From Dryas octopetala (Eukaryota; Streptophyta; Magnoliopsida; Rosales; Rosaceae): 64,000 nt of DNA. Positions 1-11,300 of this stretch are shown here, in pieces. Under the pieces are notes generated by a model. The model did not search any database, had not been told where the DNA came from, and saw only the letters and a program-made list of their open reading frames with translations. Positions within the stretch are counted from its first letter, which is position 1. Each line of letters begins with the position of its first letter. The stretch lies in the NCBI GenBank assembly GCA_963921425.1, contig OY992835.1, positions 11,036,001-11,100,000 on the forward strand. The letters run 5' to 3'. The position numbers and the translations under genes are program-made.

Positions 1-1468
1 CTTGATATTTGGTTCAAGAAAATGGTAACTTCGATCAAGAATGTGGTAACTTACCATTTCTTAAGAAAATGTTACCATTTCTTGAGGAAAAAAATCAAGA
101 GAATTGTAACTTTGGTCAAGATTGGCCTTAGTTACCACATTCTTGAACTAAGTTACCATTTTCTTGATCGAACGATCAAGAAAGTGGTAACATGTTTTGC
201 TTGGCTGATTTGGTTACCATTTTCTTGATGTTTGGTTCAAGAAAATGGTAACTTGGATCAACAAAATGGTAACTTACCATTTCTTAACAAAAAGTTACCA
301 TTTCTTGAGAAAAAAAATCAAAAAAATGGTAGCTTTGGTCAAGCTTGGGCTTGGTTACCACTTTCTTGATCAAAGTTACCATTTTCTTGATCGAACGATC
401 AAGAAAGTGGTAACGTTTTCTGCCCCACTGATTTAGTTACCATTTTCTTGAGGATTGGTTTAAGAAAATGGTAACTTGGATCAAGAAAATGGTAACTTAC
501 TATTTCTTGAGAAAAAGTTACCATTTCTTGAGGAAATAAATCAAGAAAATGGTAACTTTTGTCAAGCTTGGGCTTGGTTACCACTTTCTTGATCAAAGTT
601 ACCATTTTCTTGATCGAACAATCAAGAAAGTGGTAACGTTTTTTGCTTGGCTAATTTGGTTACCATTTTCTTGAGGATTGGTTCAAGAAAATGGTAACTT
701 GGATCAAGAAAATGGTAACTTACCATTTCTTGATCCAAAGTTACCATTTCTTGAGGAAAAAAATCAAGAAAATTGTAACTTTGATCAAGGTTGAGATTGG
801 TTACCACATTCTTGAACCAAGTTACCATTTTCTTGATCGAATGATCAAGAAAGTGGTAACGTTTTTTGCTTGGCTGATTTGGTTACCATTTTCTTGAGGA
901 TTGGTTCAAGAAAATGGTAACTTGGATAAAGAAAATGGTAACTTACCATTTCTTGAGAAAAAGTTACCATTTCTTGAGGAAAAAAATCAAGAAAATGGTA
1001 AGTTTGGTCAAGCTTAGGCTGAGTTACCACTTTCTTGAACCAAGTTACCATTTTCTTGATCGATTGATCAAGAAAGTAGTAACGTGTTTTGCTTGGCTGA
1101 TTTGGTTACCATTTTCTTGATGTTTGGTTTAAGAAAATGGTAACTTTGATCAAGAATGTGGTAACTTACCATTTCTTGAGAAAATGTTACCATTTCTTGA
1201 GGAAAAAATCAAGAAAATTGTAACTTTGGTCAAGATTGGCCTTTGTTACCACATTCTTGAACCAAGTTACTATTTTCTTGATCGAACGATCACGAATTTG
1301 GTAACGTGTTTTGCTTGGCTGATTTGGTTACCATTTTCTTGATGGTTGGTTCAAGAAAATGTAACTTTGATCAAGAATGTGGTAACTTACCATTTCTTGA
1401 GAAAATTTTACCATTTCTTGAGAAAAAAGATCAAGAAAATGGTAAGTTTGGTCAAGATATAATTTTGT
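1..1468. repeat. 223-bp tandem repeat array, block A
   Basis: About six and a half copies of a 223-bp unit; equivalent points recur at 22, 245, 691 and 914. Each unit is a string of the 15-mer TTACCATTTTCTTGA and its reverse complement TCAAGAAAATGGTAA with small variants (ACCAC, AATGTGG), so both strands look alike and the array can fold on itself extensively. A spacer reading TTTGCTTGGCTGATTTGG or TTTGCCCCACTGATTTGG occurs once per unit. The array starts before the window. Both strands give 68-codon reading frames, but these come from the repeat: 223 is not a multiple of three and the frames never join. The layout resembles subterminal transposase-binding arrays; that role is inferred. Confidence 0.93.
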
Positions 1469-1560
1469 GATTGCATGTTCAAACCGGATTGGCAAACAGG
1501 AGCTAGTTTTTAACACTCAGAGAATGCAATTGCCTTTTCATATATATAGAGTTGCATGCG
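1469..1560 (+). repeat. ~90-bp block-edge motif, copy 1
   Basis: First of about ten copies of a conserved motif that runs from GATTGCATG through GGCAAACAGGAGCT and GAATGCAATTGCC to a final GTTGCA. It lies exactly where array A gives way to the foldback and promoter. All copies lie in the same orientation. TTGCAT and ATGCAA recur inside it as an imperfect inverted repeat. Function unknown; a protein-binding or terminal element is inferred from its fixed position. Confidence 0.85.
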
Positions 1561-1635
1561 TAGGTGGTTACCACATTCTTGATGTGAATTTAAGATCAAG
1601 AAAGTGGTAACTTGGGTTTTAGGCAGTTTTGTGAA

Positions 1636-1756
1636 GTTACCACTTTTTTGATGCATCCCTCAAGAAAGTGGTAACTCATAGTCAAAATTTGGTAAGTAAC
1701 CAAATCTTGACAGAGTTACCACTTTCTTGAGGGATGCATCAAAAAAGTGGTAAAAC
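1636..1756. repeat. Long foldback upstream of promoter A
   Basis: Two arms of about 58 bases pair almost perfectly around the loop AAGTA. The outer part of each arm holds GATGCATCCCTCAAGAAAG or its complement, and the inner part is GTCAARATTTGGT paired with ACCAAATCTTGAC. It lies directly upstream of the 5' leader. The same foldback stands at 35807-35927 and in degraded form at 31035-31135. It could be a small-RNA-generating hairpin, a cruciform or part of a terminal structure. Confidence 0.85.
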
Positions 1757-2092
1757 CCAAATCACACAGAACTTCCGCTCATTTCACTCTCCATTCAAAA
1801 TAAATAACGTAGCCTCACCCAGACCCTCGCTCGCCGCCCTCGACTCTCTCTCGCCGTCCTGGCACTGTCGTTCAATCCTCGCTTGGCCACCCTTTCGCCA
1901 TCCTCCCACCAAAAACGCAGAAAACTCAGAAACCCATCCTAGCACGTCCATCGCCCATCATACCAGAAGACTCAGACCCTCTCTCACTGAGTTTCGAAAC
2001 CTAGAAACCCAGAAAACTCACTCAAACTCTTTCTCTCACCGAGTTTCGATCTCTCAGAAACTATAAAACTCCGACTCTGTCTCTCTCACCCA
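1757..2092 (+). promoter_or_regulatory. Promoter and CT-rich 5' leader A (transposase side)
   Basis: After the foldback comes a segment shared with two other places (31137-31530 and 35928-36040): AAACCCAAATCACACAGAA, then CATTCAAAATAAATAACG (possible TATA-like core), then a CT-rich leader with CTCTCGCCG units. The leader ends at CTCACCCAG|GTTAGG, a plausible 5' splice donor. The next good coding start downstream is the transposase at 5483, so this is probably its promoter and non-coding first exon. Exact transcription start and splicing are inferred. A short open frame begins at the overlapping ATG (1734) but has no recognisable protein content. Confidence 0.6.
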
Positions 2093-3978
2093 GGTTAGGG
2101 CTTCGATTTGTTTACATTTGATTTTGTAGATTTATTCATATGTCAAACTCTCTATCTCTTTCATGAATTTAATATTTGGATTTTGAACTAATTTATGCAG
2201 GCGCAACAGGCACTTGCAGCAATTTAACTGAAGCCAAGACACGTTGAATGACAAATATTTCTGCGCAGGGATGACCTGTGTTTATGCAGGTTGAATTATG
2301 TGATTTGTCAACTTCAATCCCAAATCCCTTTTATCCCTGTGCACCACTGACATCTGGGAAGCAGAGTATGAAAACAAATTGGCACTGCTAAATCAAAAGG
2401 AGAATCGGTATATTCATTTTTCTAAGGTTCTCCTCTGTGTGTTTGTTTTTGTTAGGAATAAGTTTGACTATGACTATGCACAGGGGACAATTACATGCAT
2501 TAGTTTTATTAAAGAGTGGACAATTTAGGAATATATGAAGGATTATCACAGTGCACACCTTTATTTCTTTACTATTGATTCTGAATATCATCTTTTCTTT
2601 GACCTCTGATATATGAAGGATTACTACCTTTCCAATTAATTGATTGCGTACTATTTTTTCGTGTGGCAATAAGAGTTTTTTCATTTGTAGTGAATAGTTA
2701 TAGCTTTCCCTTTTTTCTTTTTAATTTGTGCAAGGAAAAAGAAAAGTGGGGTTTGTTTTTATGCTCTTTTTCTTTTCAAAATCTTGGAAAGGGGGGGGGG
2801 GAGGAGGAGTACGTAAGTGGGGCTGATTTGTTAGGCTATTTTATTTTCCATGAAGGTTTAAAATTAGATATACTTTACGATGATGAGGTTCCGTTGAAAT
2901 TATTCAGAAACTTGATCAGGTGGAGAGCAATATTTTTAAATAACTGGAAGGTATGAGATCATGCGTAGGATGGGTTTGTTGAGCACCCTTGTAGGCTGGG
3001 TCTACAATTCATATGATGACATCCATAAACTGGAAATGCATGCACTGTTTAGCTTTTCCACTTTTTTTTGGGTGTCAATATTCATTAACTAAAATTTGCA
3101 CTAGTTGAAAGACAGTATTGCTTTAGGGAGAACAAATTGAAAGTTTTACTTTAACTTAACTTTAAAGCCCATGGTACATTTTGAAGCCATGGTAGACAGT
3201 CAAGTGAGATGTATATGTTCTTATTGAAATTATCCTGTTACTATATTGTGTCTACCTAATCTTTTTACGTAAAAAGTAATCTTCTTTTCACTAAATGTTT
3301 TTACTTTTATGCATCTCTTAATCAAAATTTGTAATTATCTATTAAATCTTGCAGGTAGCATCCTTCAAGCACACAATTGCTAAAAAAGATGAGAAGATTG
3401 AGTGATTGCTGAAGGTCAATAGTAATGTCTATTGATTGACATGACTTTCTCTTCATTATGAAGCCTAGAGTCTCTTTCCTCTTGCAGGTTTTTTTTTTTT
3501 TTTTTTTTGGATTCTCATATCTTTTATCAATGCAATAATTTCTTTGCTCTTGCAGTTGTTAACTTGTTGCAATATATTATGAAACATTTGACTGCTTCAT
3601 TTACAAACTATGAAATAGGACTGTATTAGATAGCTTCTAGGAAGTGTATGTATGTGCAGTAAAAATATCTTAAATATGTCCTTTTTTTTATTAAATGAAA
3701 TCATTGTCATTTTCTGGAATTATATGGAAGTTGGACTTTTACCTTGATTATTCTTGTTTCAGAATTTGTACATAGAAAGTTTCACTTCTTGGGATATCTA
3801 TTCATCTTATTGAAGACACTTTGTCGAATTACATATATATAACCACAACGTTTGTAGTTTTTCAATTGACTAGTGCTTGCATGTTCTGTTTACTTGTTTA
3901 ATAGGAACACTGACTTCCACATTTGAGAAATAGATTTCACATCTAGACAATTGGCAAGAGGAGGTCTACCTGAAGGTA

Positions 3979-3980
<2 letters not shown>

Positions 3981-4045
<65 letters not shown>

Positions 4046-4080
4046 TCTATCTCTCCCTCTCTCTCTTACTTTGAGAATTT
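3981..4080. repeat. CT microsatellite
   Basis: About 40 consecutive CT dinucleotides followed by interrupted CTCT and CCCTCT units. It lies within the presumed 5' intron of the transposase gene. Confidence 0.95.
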
Positions 4081-4667
4081 ATGGTGACTGTCTTTTCTAC
4101 TATCTATTTGGGTAGTGTTGTGAAGATATACAAGTTGTAAGAGCGATTGCTTACTTAATATGAAATATAAGTAGGAATAATCTGTTTAGTATAAAAGTCT
4201 TAATTCACAATTTTGTATTATTTTCTTAGTATAAAAGTATTAATGTGTTTAATATAAGTAGGAATAATATGTTTAGTATAAAATCAAGTATATTATGATT
4301 AAGTGAATTCATTGTTTCCATCCATGTTTGTTTTGGTTGAAATTGCAGGATGTGTTCAATCTATTTCCAAATTTCAATGTGGCTGAGTTAATCTAGGCAT
4401 GCATTTGCAGGTATACAAGACATCACATGGTCGCATTTTAGCTTATGATTTTATGAACTCGTTACGTGCTGTTTTTCTGAGTTTGTTTTGTTGGTGCCAT
4501 TGAATAATACAGTGATGAGTGCAATGCATATGCCTGAACTGAATATTGAAACAAATATGTTTGTCAAGGAAAATTCCCCTAGCTTCTATTCTTGCATCTT
4601 ATATTTAAGGAACAAGTAATTTATGTTTTGAGATTTATGTTAATGGGTTGTTTGTGTTTAATTTTAG

Positions 4668-4748
4668 GGGTTGAAGATGTGAGCACAAATTGCAAGACTC
4701 ACAAGGTGGTTGTGCAGGGTGAGAAGGTTGATCCCATTAAGGTGCTTG
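4668..4748 (+). pseudogene. Captured fragment of a HIPP heavy-metal-associated domain gene
   Basis: After a TTTTAG acceptor the frame reads GVEDVSTNCKTHKVVV, then QGEKVDPIKVLE. This matches the second half of the HMA domain in heavy-metal isoprenylated plant proteins (HIPP7/ATFP3 type: GVEDV-T-CKTHKVVVKGEK-DPLKVLE). The preceding CxxC metal-binding half and the C-terminal isoprenylation box are absent. The acceptor splits the glycine codon at what appears to be a native exon edge, so the piece was taken from genomic DNA. It sits in the leader region between promoter A and the transposase, in the same orientation. Confidence 0.75.
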
Positions 4749-5351
4749 AGCTTTTCATTTTCAGAATGGGTTTTTTTTTCTCCATCATTTTTGTAATTAA
4801 TTCTGTATTTTTTGTTTTTTAATTTGTTGGGTAGAATAAATTGGCTACTCAGGACGGGCTTTTGGGTTAAATCATCCTTCATAGTTGTGGCTTAATTAAT
4901 GGGTTAAGTCATGAGGGGCTTTGTTTTTTGGTTTAAATCATCCTCCATGATTGTGGCTTTTGTTCAATGAAATTATGAGTAATTTGTTGTGGGTTCCATT
5001 TGAGAATCTGAAATCGATGATGATAGCATGAGGTTGGTATGGTCTTGATGTTTTCCCATTTAATTTGAGGATTTGGCTTAAGATTGTTATTGGGGTATGG
5101 GTTCATGTGGATAGTTTTGATAATTGTTCGATTTCAAGGTATGGATATATTTAGGGATTTAAGAATTTGGGTTAAAATTACTCTTGACGTTTCCCATTGA
5201 GCTTGACAATTTGACTTCAAATTGGTTCGATTGAGTGAGTTGGGTAGAATTTGGTAGGGTTTACAATTATGGGTAGTATTTTGTCTGAATTATTGGCTTG
5301 AAACTGGCATTTCAATTTTTTTTTTATTGTTATTTGTGCAAAATGTTATTT

Positions 5352-5440
5352 GATTGCATGTCAAAACATGATTGGCAAACAGTAGATTGTATTGACTGGT
5401 CTGAGAATGCAATTGTACTTTCGTCATGGACAGTTCATGA
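5352..5440 (+). repeat. ~90-bp block-edge motif, copy 2 (before transposase start)
   Basis: A diverged copy with GATTGCATG, GATTGGCAAACAG and GAGAATGCAATTG. It is the only copy not beside a 223-bp array. It lies just upstream of the splice acceptor (TTTTGCAG) that precedes the transposase ATG. Confidence 0.75.
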
Positions 5441-5482
5441 ATTGCTTACTTAAAAAATATATCTATTTTGCAGCAGGGAGAC

Positions 5483-7126
5483 ATGGGTACCGCTTGTAAC
5501 AGATTTGCTTCAACATCTGCACCCCACGAAGCTCAGAATGTTCCCGGTCCTTCAACCCCTACTCGCAACATGTTTCGGTTTGGTGATATTCTGCAGCACA
5601 ACGGGATAAGTTATGAGCAGCTAACTGAAAATGACCTTATAGACTCCGAATTTTTGTCACTGGAAGAAGCAGACAAGTTTTACAGAGATTATGCCTCGGC
5701 GATGGGATTTGGTGTTAGGGTACGTGATGGGAGACGGTCCGTGGTGACCGATAAATTCTGTAGTAGATTATGGGTTTGTGACAAGGAAGGCGAAAGAGCC
5801 GAGAAGTACATAAACTCACCGAATAAGAAGCGATGTCCCAGGGGCATCACAAGAGTTAATTGTCCAGCAGCATTCCGCATTGGCTTATGTAGGAAAAGTG
5901 ATTGTTATGTTGTGAAGAAATTCTGTGTGGAACACAACCACCCATTGGCAATGTCACGCGAGGCTCCTCTAATCCGATCACACCGCTCTATCCCGAACGA
6001 TGATCTTTTCCAGGCCACTTCAATGCGAGGTGTATCAATTAGGACGTGCCAAATATACGAGTACATGGTCGACCGAGCAGGAGGCTACCGTAATGTTGGT
6101 TACACGATCAAGGATTTGTACAATAAGGTGAATTGTAGACGCCGAGAAATCCTTTTTGAGGGTGACATTGAAGCTGCACTTGCATACTTGAGTGGGAAAG
6201 TCGACAGTGACCCCGAATTATATTGTAAGTTTAGTGTGGACGAGGAAAACAAGTTGGTAAATTTGTTTTGGAGAGACTCGCAATCTCTAGTGGATTACAC
6301 TTGTTTTGGAGATGTTGTGCTGTTTGATAGCACTTACAAGACAAATTACTATGAGAAGCCTCTAGTGTTGTTTGTCGGTGCAAATAACCATCTATCAAGT
6401 ACTATTTTTGGATGTGCGATCCTTGGGGACGAGACCAAGGAGACATACACATGGTTGTTGGAGACCTTCGTATCTTCCATGAGGGACAAGCGGCCTGAGT
6501 CGGTAATTACCGATGGAGACCTTGCTATGCGCAATGCCATAGATGCAGTTCTTCCTGGAGTTCCACATCGTCTGTGTGGATGGCACATCACGAAGAATTT
6601 AGCACAAAACTTGAAAGACCCAAACTTGATTCAGGCTTTCAAGCGATGTTTGTGGGCCACCTCAAGCCCCCCTGAGTTTGAAATGCGGTGGACGAGCATG
6701 GTTGAAGAATTTGGTGAATCAGAGTGGTTGAAGAATATGTATGAGATTCGTCACAAATGGGCCGAAGGATATTGTAGACAGCATTTTTGGGGTAGGATGC
6801 GTAGCACGCAACGGTGTGAGGGCATGAACAGATTTGTCAAGGACTTTCTCAAGAGTGGTCCGAAGTTGTTTGAAGTTATCCCAGCTATTGACAGGGGTCT
6901 GGCACGCCTGAGGAATTCACATGTGATTGAAGATTTTCAGATGAAGAATTCGAAACAGGTGCTGACAACTCATCTCAATGCATTGGAGCGGCATGCAGCA
7001 AACTTGTACACCGACAAAGTGTTCAAGTTAGTAAGGGAGGAGATAAATAAGGTTGCTTCACTTGTGACCCGCGCAGCCTGTACAATTTGGGAAAAGTCGC
7101 ATGTATGTAATTCATACATACGGTGA
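5483..7126 (+). CDS. FAR1/MULE transposase, N-terminal and catalytic part (frameshifted at its 3' end)
   Basis: This encodes the DNA-binding and catalytic part of a Mutator-like transposase of the FAR1/FRS type. Numbered from the ATG at 5483, which follows a TTTTGCAG acceptor, a FAR1-type zinc-binding domain lies at about residues 55-160, with cysteines and a terminal HNHPL. The MULE transposase domain follows. Its presumed catalytic residues are Asp in FDSTYK (about 282), Asp in TDGD (about 344) and Glu in CEGMNRF (about 446); a CGWH motif lies between the last two. A stop falls at 7124-7126, but family-typical sequence resumes in the next forward frame from 7101. One extra base (or two missing) near 7101-7124 therefore separates this part from its SWIM domain. 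The coding region has no introns. It could be a defective copy, an assembly error or a case of +1 recoding; a simple mutation is likeliest. Confidence 0.93.
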   Translation: MGTACNRFASTSAPHEAQNVPGPSTPTRNMFRFGDILQHNGISYEQLTENDLIDSEFLSLEEADKFYRDYASAMGFGVRVRDGRRSVVTDKFCSRLWVCDKEGERAEKYINSPNKKRCPRGITRVNCPAAFRIGLCRKSDCYVVKKFCVEHNHPLAMSREAPLIRSHRSIPNDDLFQATSMRGVSIRTCQIYEYMVDRAGGYRNVGYTIKDLYNKVNCRRREILFEGDIEAALAYLSGKVDSDPELYCKFSVDEENKLVNLFWRDSQSLVDYTCFGDVVLFDSTYKTNYYEKPLVLFVGANNHLSSTIFGCAILGDETKETYTWLLETFVSSMRDKRPESVITDGDLAMRNAIDAVLPGVPHRLCGWHITKNLAQNLKDPNLIQAFKRCLWATSSPPEFEMRWTSMVEEFGESEWLKNMYEIRHKWAEGYCRQHFWGRMRSTQRCEGMNRFVKDFLKSGPKLFEVIPAIDRGLARLRNSHVIEDFQMKNSKQVLTTHLNALERHAANLYTDKVFKLVREEINKVASLVTRAACTIWEKSHVCNSYIR

Positions 7127-7754
7127 AGAACATGTTCAGTTCAAAGTTTTATTCCACCATATCAAAGGTATCTTAGAAATAAATTGCACTTGCAATCTCC
7201 TTAAATCACAGGGCTTCCCATGTTGCCATGTTATTAATGTCATGAAGTATGAGAATTTGAAAGAGTTTCCGGAATCTCTCATTCTTAAGAGATGGACAAA
7301 GTCAGCGAAGGAATCAGCTTCTGGTATCCCACTGCCGGACAACATTGTTCCCGACGAAGCACGAGAATTAGCGAGGTACAGTTATTTGAGTACAAGTTGC
7401 AACAAACTGTGTTTCCTGGCTTCCAGAACAGAGGAAGGTTTCAATTTGTTGAATAATGAATTAAGTAGGTTAGCACCATTGTTGGATGGGTTTGGGAAGC
7501 AAGCAGGAGATACCCACCTTCGCTTCCGTCGAAATGCTGCTCGACCAAACAACATTGTTAGAGATCCAAACATCGTGAGGACCAAGGGAACCCAAGACAC
7601 AGGAGGCAGACGGGGAGGCAATGGAAGAAAATGCGGTACATGTGATGCATTTGGTCATGACAGGCGCAACTGTCCCAAGCGTAAGGGACACCGTAGAGGA
7701 AATAAGAACGGAAATGGCAGCAGGAAGATTGAAAGTGACAGCGATGCGGAGTAG
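7101..7754 (+). CDS. FAR1/MULE transposase, C-terminal part (SWIM zinc finger and zinc knuckle)
   Basis: Continues the same protein in a shifted frame. Family-like sequence begins at YGEEHVQFKV. It is followed by the SWIM zinc finger: CTC at 7185-7193 and CCH at 7221-7229, giving CxC...CxH. Near the end, 7632-7673 encodes CGTCDAFGHDRRNC, a CX2CX4HX4C zinc knuckle, then a basic KRKGHRRGNK tail. SWIM plus zinc knuckle at the C terminus is the usual MULE/FRS order. The upstream ATG used by this frame is not a believable start, because the catalytic domain is encoded just before it. With the preceding part the protein would be about 755 residues. Confidence 0.9.
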   Translation: MYVIHTYGEEHVQFKVLFHHIKGILEINCTCNLLKSQGFPCCHVINVMKYENLKEFPESLILKRWTKSAKESASGIPLPDNIVPDEARELARYSYLSTSCNKLCFLASRTEEGFNLLNNELSRLAPLLDGFGKQAGDTHLRFRRNAARPNNIVRDPNIVRTKGTQDTGGRRGGNGRKCGTCDAFGHDRRNCPKRKGHRRGNKNGNGSRKIESDSDAE

Positions 7755-8366
7755 CAACAGGTTGAGCCGCAGATGCAAAGTTTCGTCTTGAACACTTGAA
7801 AGTCCCATAACAAAAAATTATTATGTATTGCTATTATTTATTTGTAGCAGGATGAGCCTCAGTGTCGTTTGGAACACTTTTACGTCCCATAACAAACAAT
7901 TAGTATGTAGAGCTATTATTTAATTTTTAATGTGAAATTAATTTAGATTGTAACTGTTATTGAATGTAAATGCTTGATTATGACAGTGCTTGTTTATTAA
8001 GTAAAAACTATTACAAGGACCAATTAAATTTATAGTCTTTACGAAACTAGACAAACTCACATCTCCACAATCTAGCTAAGTACATGTAGGGAATCAAATT
8101 GTAAAGGAAATGAGATAAAAGGATTCCGCCAAAATATGTTAGTAGGACACACTTACTGTCTAAATGTATAAACATGAGCGGTTTGGGTTTTGGTGAAATT
8201 AGAAACTTAGTCATAAATTATAGCCCACCCAAGTATGATACAATGTTATGTAATGTCAATCCATTATAGCCTGATGTGCAATTGCTTTATTAAAGTATTC
8301 TATTGACGCCCCTGTTTGACAGTCATAGTTGGACATGCAATCCTAAACCCTCAACCCTAATACCAC
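7755..8366 (+). other. Transposase 3' region, repeated near 40330
   Basis: AT-rich 3' flank without a gene. Bases 7960-8210 match 40330-40570 closely (shared TGTAAATGCTTGATT, TTTATAGTCTTTA, AAGTACATGTAGGGAATC). Both copies continue into degenerate telomere-like CCCTAA sequence, but here the run is split by the CACTA-like element at 8367. Confidence 0.7.
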
Positions 8367-11300
8367 TACTACAAATACCCCCCTTATATATCAGTGAATA
8401 ATTGATGTCTATTCATGTTTTATGGCGATGTCTAGGTAGACGATATCTAATGTACTTTGGTCAAGATATCGTTTTGACACTGATATCCATTTTGAGGTTA
8501 GACATCTTTTTTATTTTAATTCTAATATCTAATAGGCCCTTTTGATATCAGTTTTCAAATTTTCTAGTGAATTAAAATTCTGACTATGATATTAAAGATA
8601 GGACACACATCGTTAATTACTATGGAAATGATCTAAATTCTTATTAAGACATTAGTTCTGTTATATTTATCGATATGGTAAATCCATTAAATGCATTTTT
8701 GTATGCTTTCTACATCATATTTAATGTTATTTTGGATATGTAAAGTACCTTAGATATCGTTTTATGCGCCCAGAACTGATCTACATGCTATGTTACATAT
8801 TGAGTTTTTTCTATTTAAAGATGTTTGAATGTATCTAAAACATCTATATTTAATCTATAACTGATATAAAAGACAATGTTGGACATCATGTTCTTTTATA
8901 TTTATTGATATGGTAATGTTACTTAGATATTGGTTGTTTTTGATAAACTACTGTCCATACTATTTTATATATCTGTGTGTAAATAAACTGATATGCAATT
9001 TGTACGATAATATCACCGTCATTATCCAATTTGTACTACAATCCTGATATAAAAGAAACTGACATTCCAGCCTGAAATTGGTGCAATCTCAATCCATTCC
9101 ATTACCATTAATTCCAACCTCCAATACAAGTATTTCAAGACGTTTCGAAAAAAGATTACACATTGCACCAAAATATAGAGCATATATCTATAATTAATTA
9201 CCCCATCCCATCCTAATATCTAAATTAAGGTAGCCTCCCTTTACAAAAATCAATAATCAGCGCATGCATTTGCACAAAAATAGGTGCATGATTCACCGCT
9301 TCTAAAGGCTGCCTTCATTTACAAAATATTAATTGGCAGCACTTGTTACCTTCCTTCACAAAAAAATGCGAACACCTGTTATAATTCAGATTCATTCACA
9401 AAAGAAAACCTCAACTGTTATTTCAGACATGAAACAAACTCAAAGATTTGCAATTTAACAGTCAAACTCAAATAAACAATAAAAATAAACATCTCCAACA
9501 GTCAACAGGAATTCATGCCAAACAAGATGCAAATGGTTTTGGGACTTCTTATGATTCATCCTTATTCAATTTCCCAACGCAAAGACATGCAAACATATCA
9601 CAGCCACCATCACCCACTGGTTTTGTGAAACAGGAAATTGTGAGTGATGCAACTAATAATACCAGATAAACTTGTCAATAAGCTCTAAGCAACTGAAAAA
9701 CTAGGAAAACAATGGATGAATGGATGAATCGAATGTAAGTTATTATATAGTAACAGGGCATGAACTAAATAGTCTAATAAAAACAATCAATCATAACCTT
9801 GTACAAAATTTACTGAATTTGATCAACAACCATTTCAACAAGTTAGCTAAGAAGCAATGTATATGGTCTGATATCACACTGCTCATCATTGATTACTTCT
9901 AAATATGCACTTTGCAAGCTTAGCTACATAAAGTAACAAATGGACATATGTCGCTTACAAAATATAATTTACTCCAAAAGAAAACAAAAAAAAAAAAAAA
10001 TTTATGAAACACACTACCTCATCAAAACCATGACTAATATAGGCAAGCTCTATTTATTCTTCCATGAATCTCTCCAACCCCATTTTTTTCTCTAATTTAA
10101 TAGCTTCAATTAACACATGTAGATCTTCTGTTTTCCTACAATGCTATATTGTTCTTTTTCTTGTTTTTTATTTTTTTGTTTTTTTTTTTTCATCTAACCC
10201 GCTCCAATGTCCAATCTCAAACAGAGGAATCAAAATGTATTTTCAATTTCTGTAATATATGCCAGGAAGTGTTAAAGGGAAAAGAAGATGAGTGAAGCTA
10301 ATGAATAAAAGGAAAAATAAAAGTAGATAAAGAAAGTGCAATCATCCAGTTTTGCTTGGCTGAAAAGGTTGGGAACTTGGAGATAATGTTTAATGCTCAG
10401 AGAATAAAAAGTTGATCAAAAGACAGGGATGAGTGAGTAACGAAGTAAAGACATTGCTATTTCTTGATTTTATTCTTTTAATTATAAGTTAACAGTCAAT
10501 CTAAAAGTTGTTAACAAAGTTAAAGTAGCTATTAAGAAGAGGGACATGTGTCAAAAAAATAGCTTAGGGGGCATGAAAAATGGAGACAGCAGATCTTTTT
10601 GCTCCACAAACATTATATCCACAAACCATTTAAACAAGCTGTACAGAAAAATAACTAATAAATTTCTATACCACTGAATTAACCACATTATTAATGAAGC
10701 TTATAGTTTAAATATTGCTAGGTGACTATAACTATTGCAGCTTAATTATATACTACAATATCAGTTGTTTGTGTAGTTTAACTATTGCTCTCAAACCACA
10801 AAGCTTTCAATGTTTTTTATTGATTGCATTCAAACTCAACAGAGTATCACCCAATCCTACACTACAAGAAACATGCCAACAAAAAAATTTTCTCTAGCAA
10901 TTTGTTGTGGTAACTACTTAAATAAAGCATGCATTAGGCATAAGGCATGGCATATGATTTGGAAAAATACATAATCAATTTAGAATTCATGTTCCTGCAA
11001 TCTTTCAATTCCTTTATGATACTATCCTGCACTATAAAATATGCACATTAAGAACTGATTGAGGTTTGTAAACGGTGATATGAAACTTTTCTTTTCCTAA
11101 AAAATATATGGTGTACATATAACTGACATAAATTAGGACTGTTGTAAATATAACCTGTGTTAATCAATTTGAAACTGTTGTAGGCATTGCAGTAATGACT
11201 CCTCATTCTGTTACATTTGGTTCATCAATAAAGAAAACTCATAAGCCTAAATTTCCAGAGGAGCATGAACAGATATTAGAACAAAAAATAACAAGACATG

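Larger units (their letters stand above)
2093..5351 (+). other. Presumed 5' UTR introns of the transposase gene
   Basis: Long T-rich stretch without a convincing complete gene. Several exon-like islands bounded by AG/GT are present: 2201-2290; 3355-3414, which reads VASFKHTIAKKDEKIE and is reminiscent of kinesin-14 coiled coil, weakly; 4350-4397, which reads DVFNLFPNFNVAELI followed by stop, unrecognised; and 4668-4748, a HIPP fragment listed separately. It also contains a poly-T tract at about 3488 and a CT microsatellite at 3981-4080. The layout suggests host fragments captured inside a transposon transcript. Confidence 0.45.

Noticed and set aside
22..1120. Repeated 68-codon frames (MVTWIKKMVTYHFL type) on both strands, also in the other arrays
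   Set aside because: They are by-products of the 223-bp repeat. Both strands are equally open, the period is not a multiple of three, and substitutions show no sign of protein constraint.
10860..10870. CACTACAAGAA, possible CACTA terminus
   Set aside because: An isolated 11-mer without subterminal repeats or a partner end; chance or a tiny relic.
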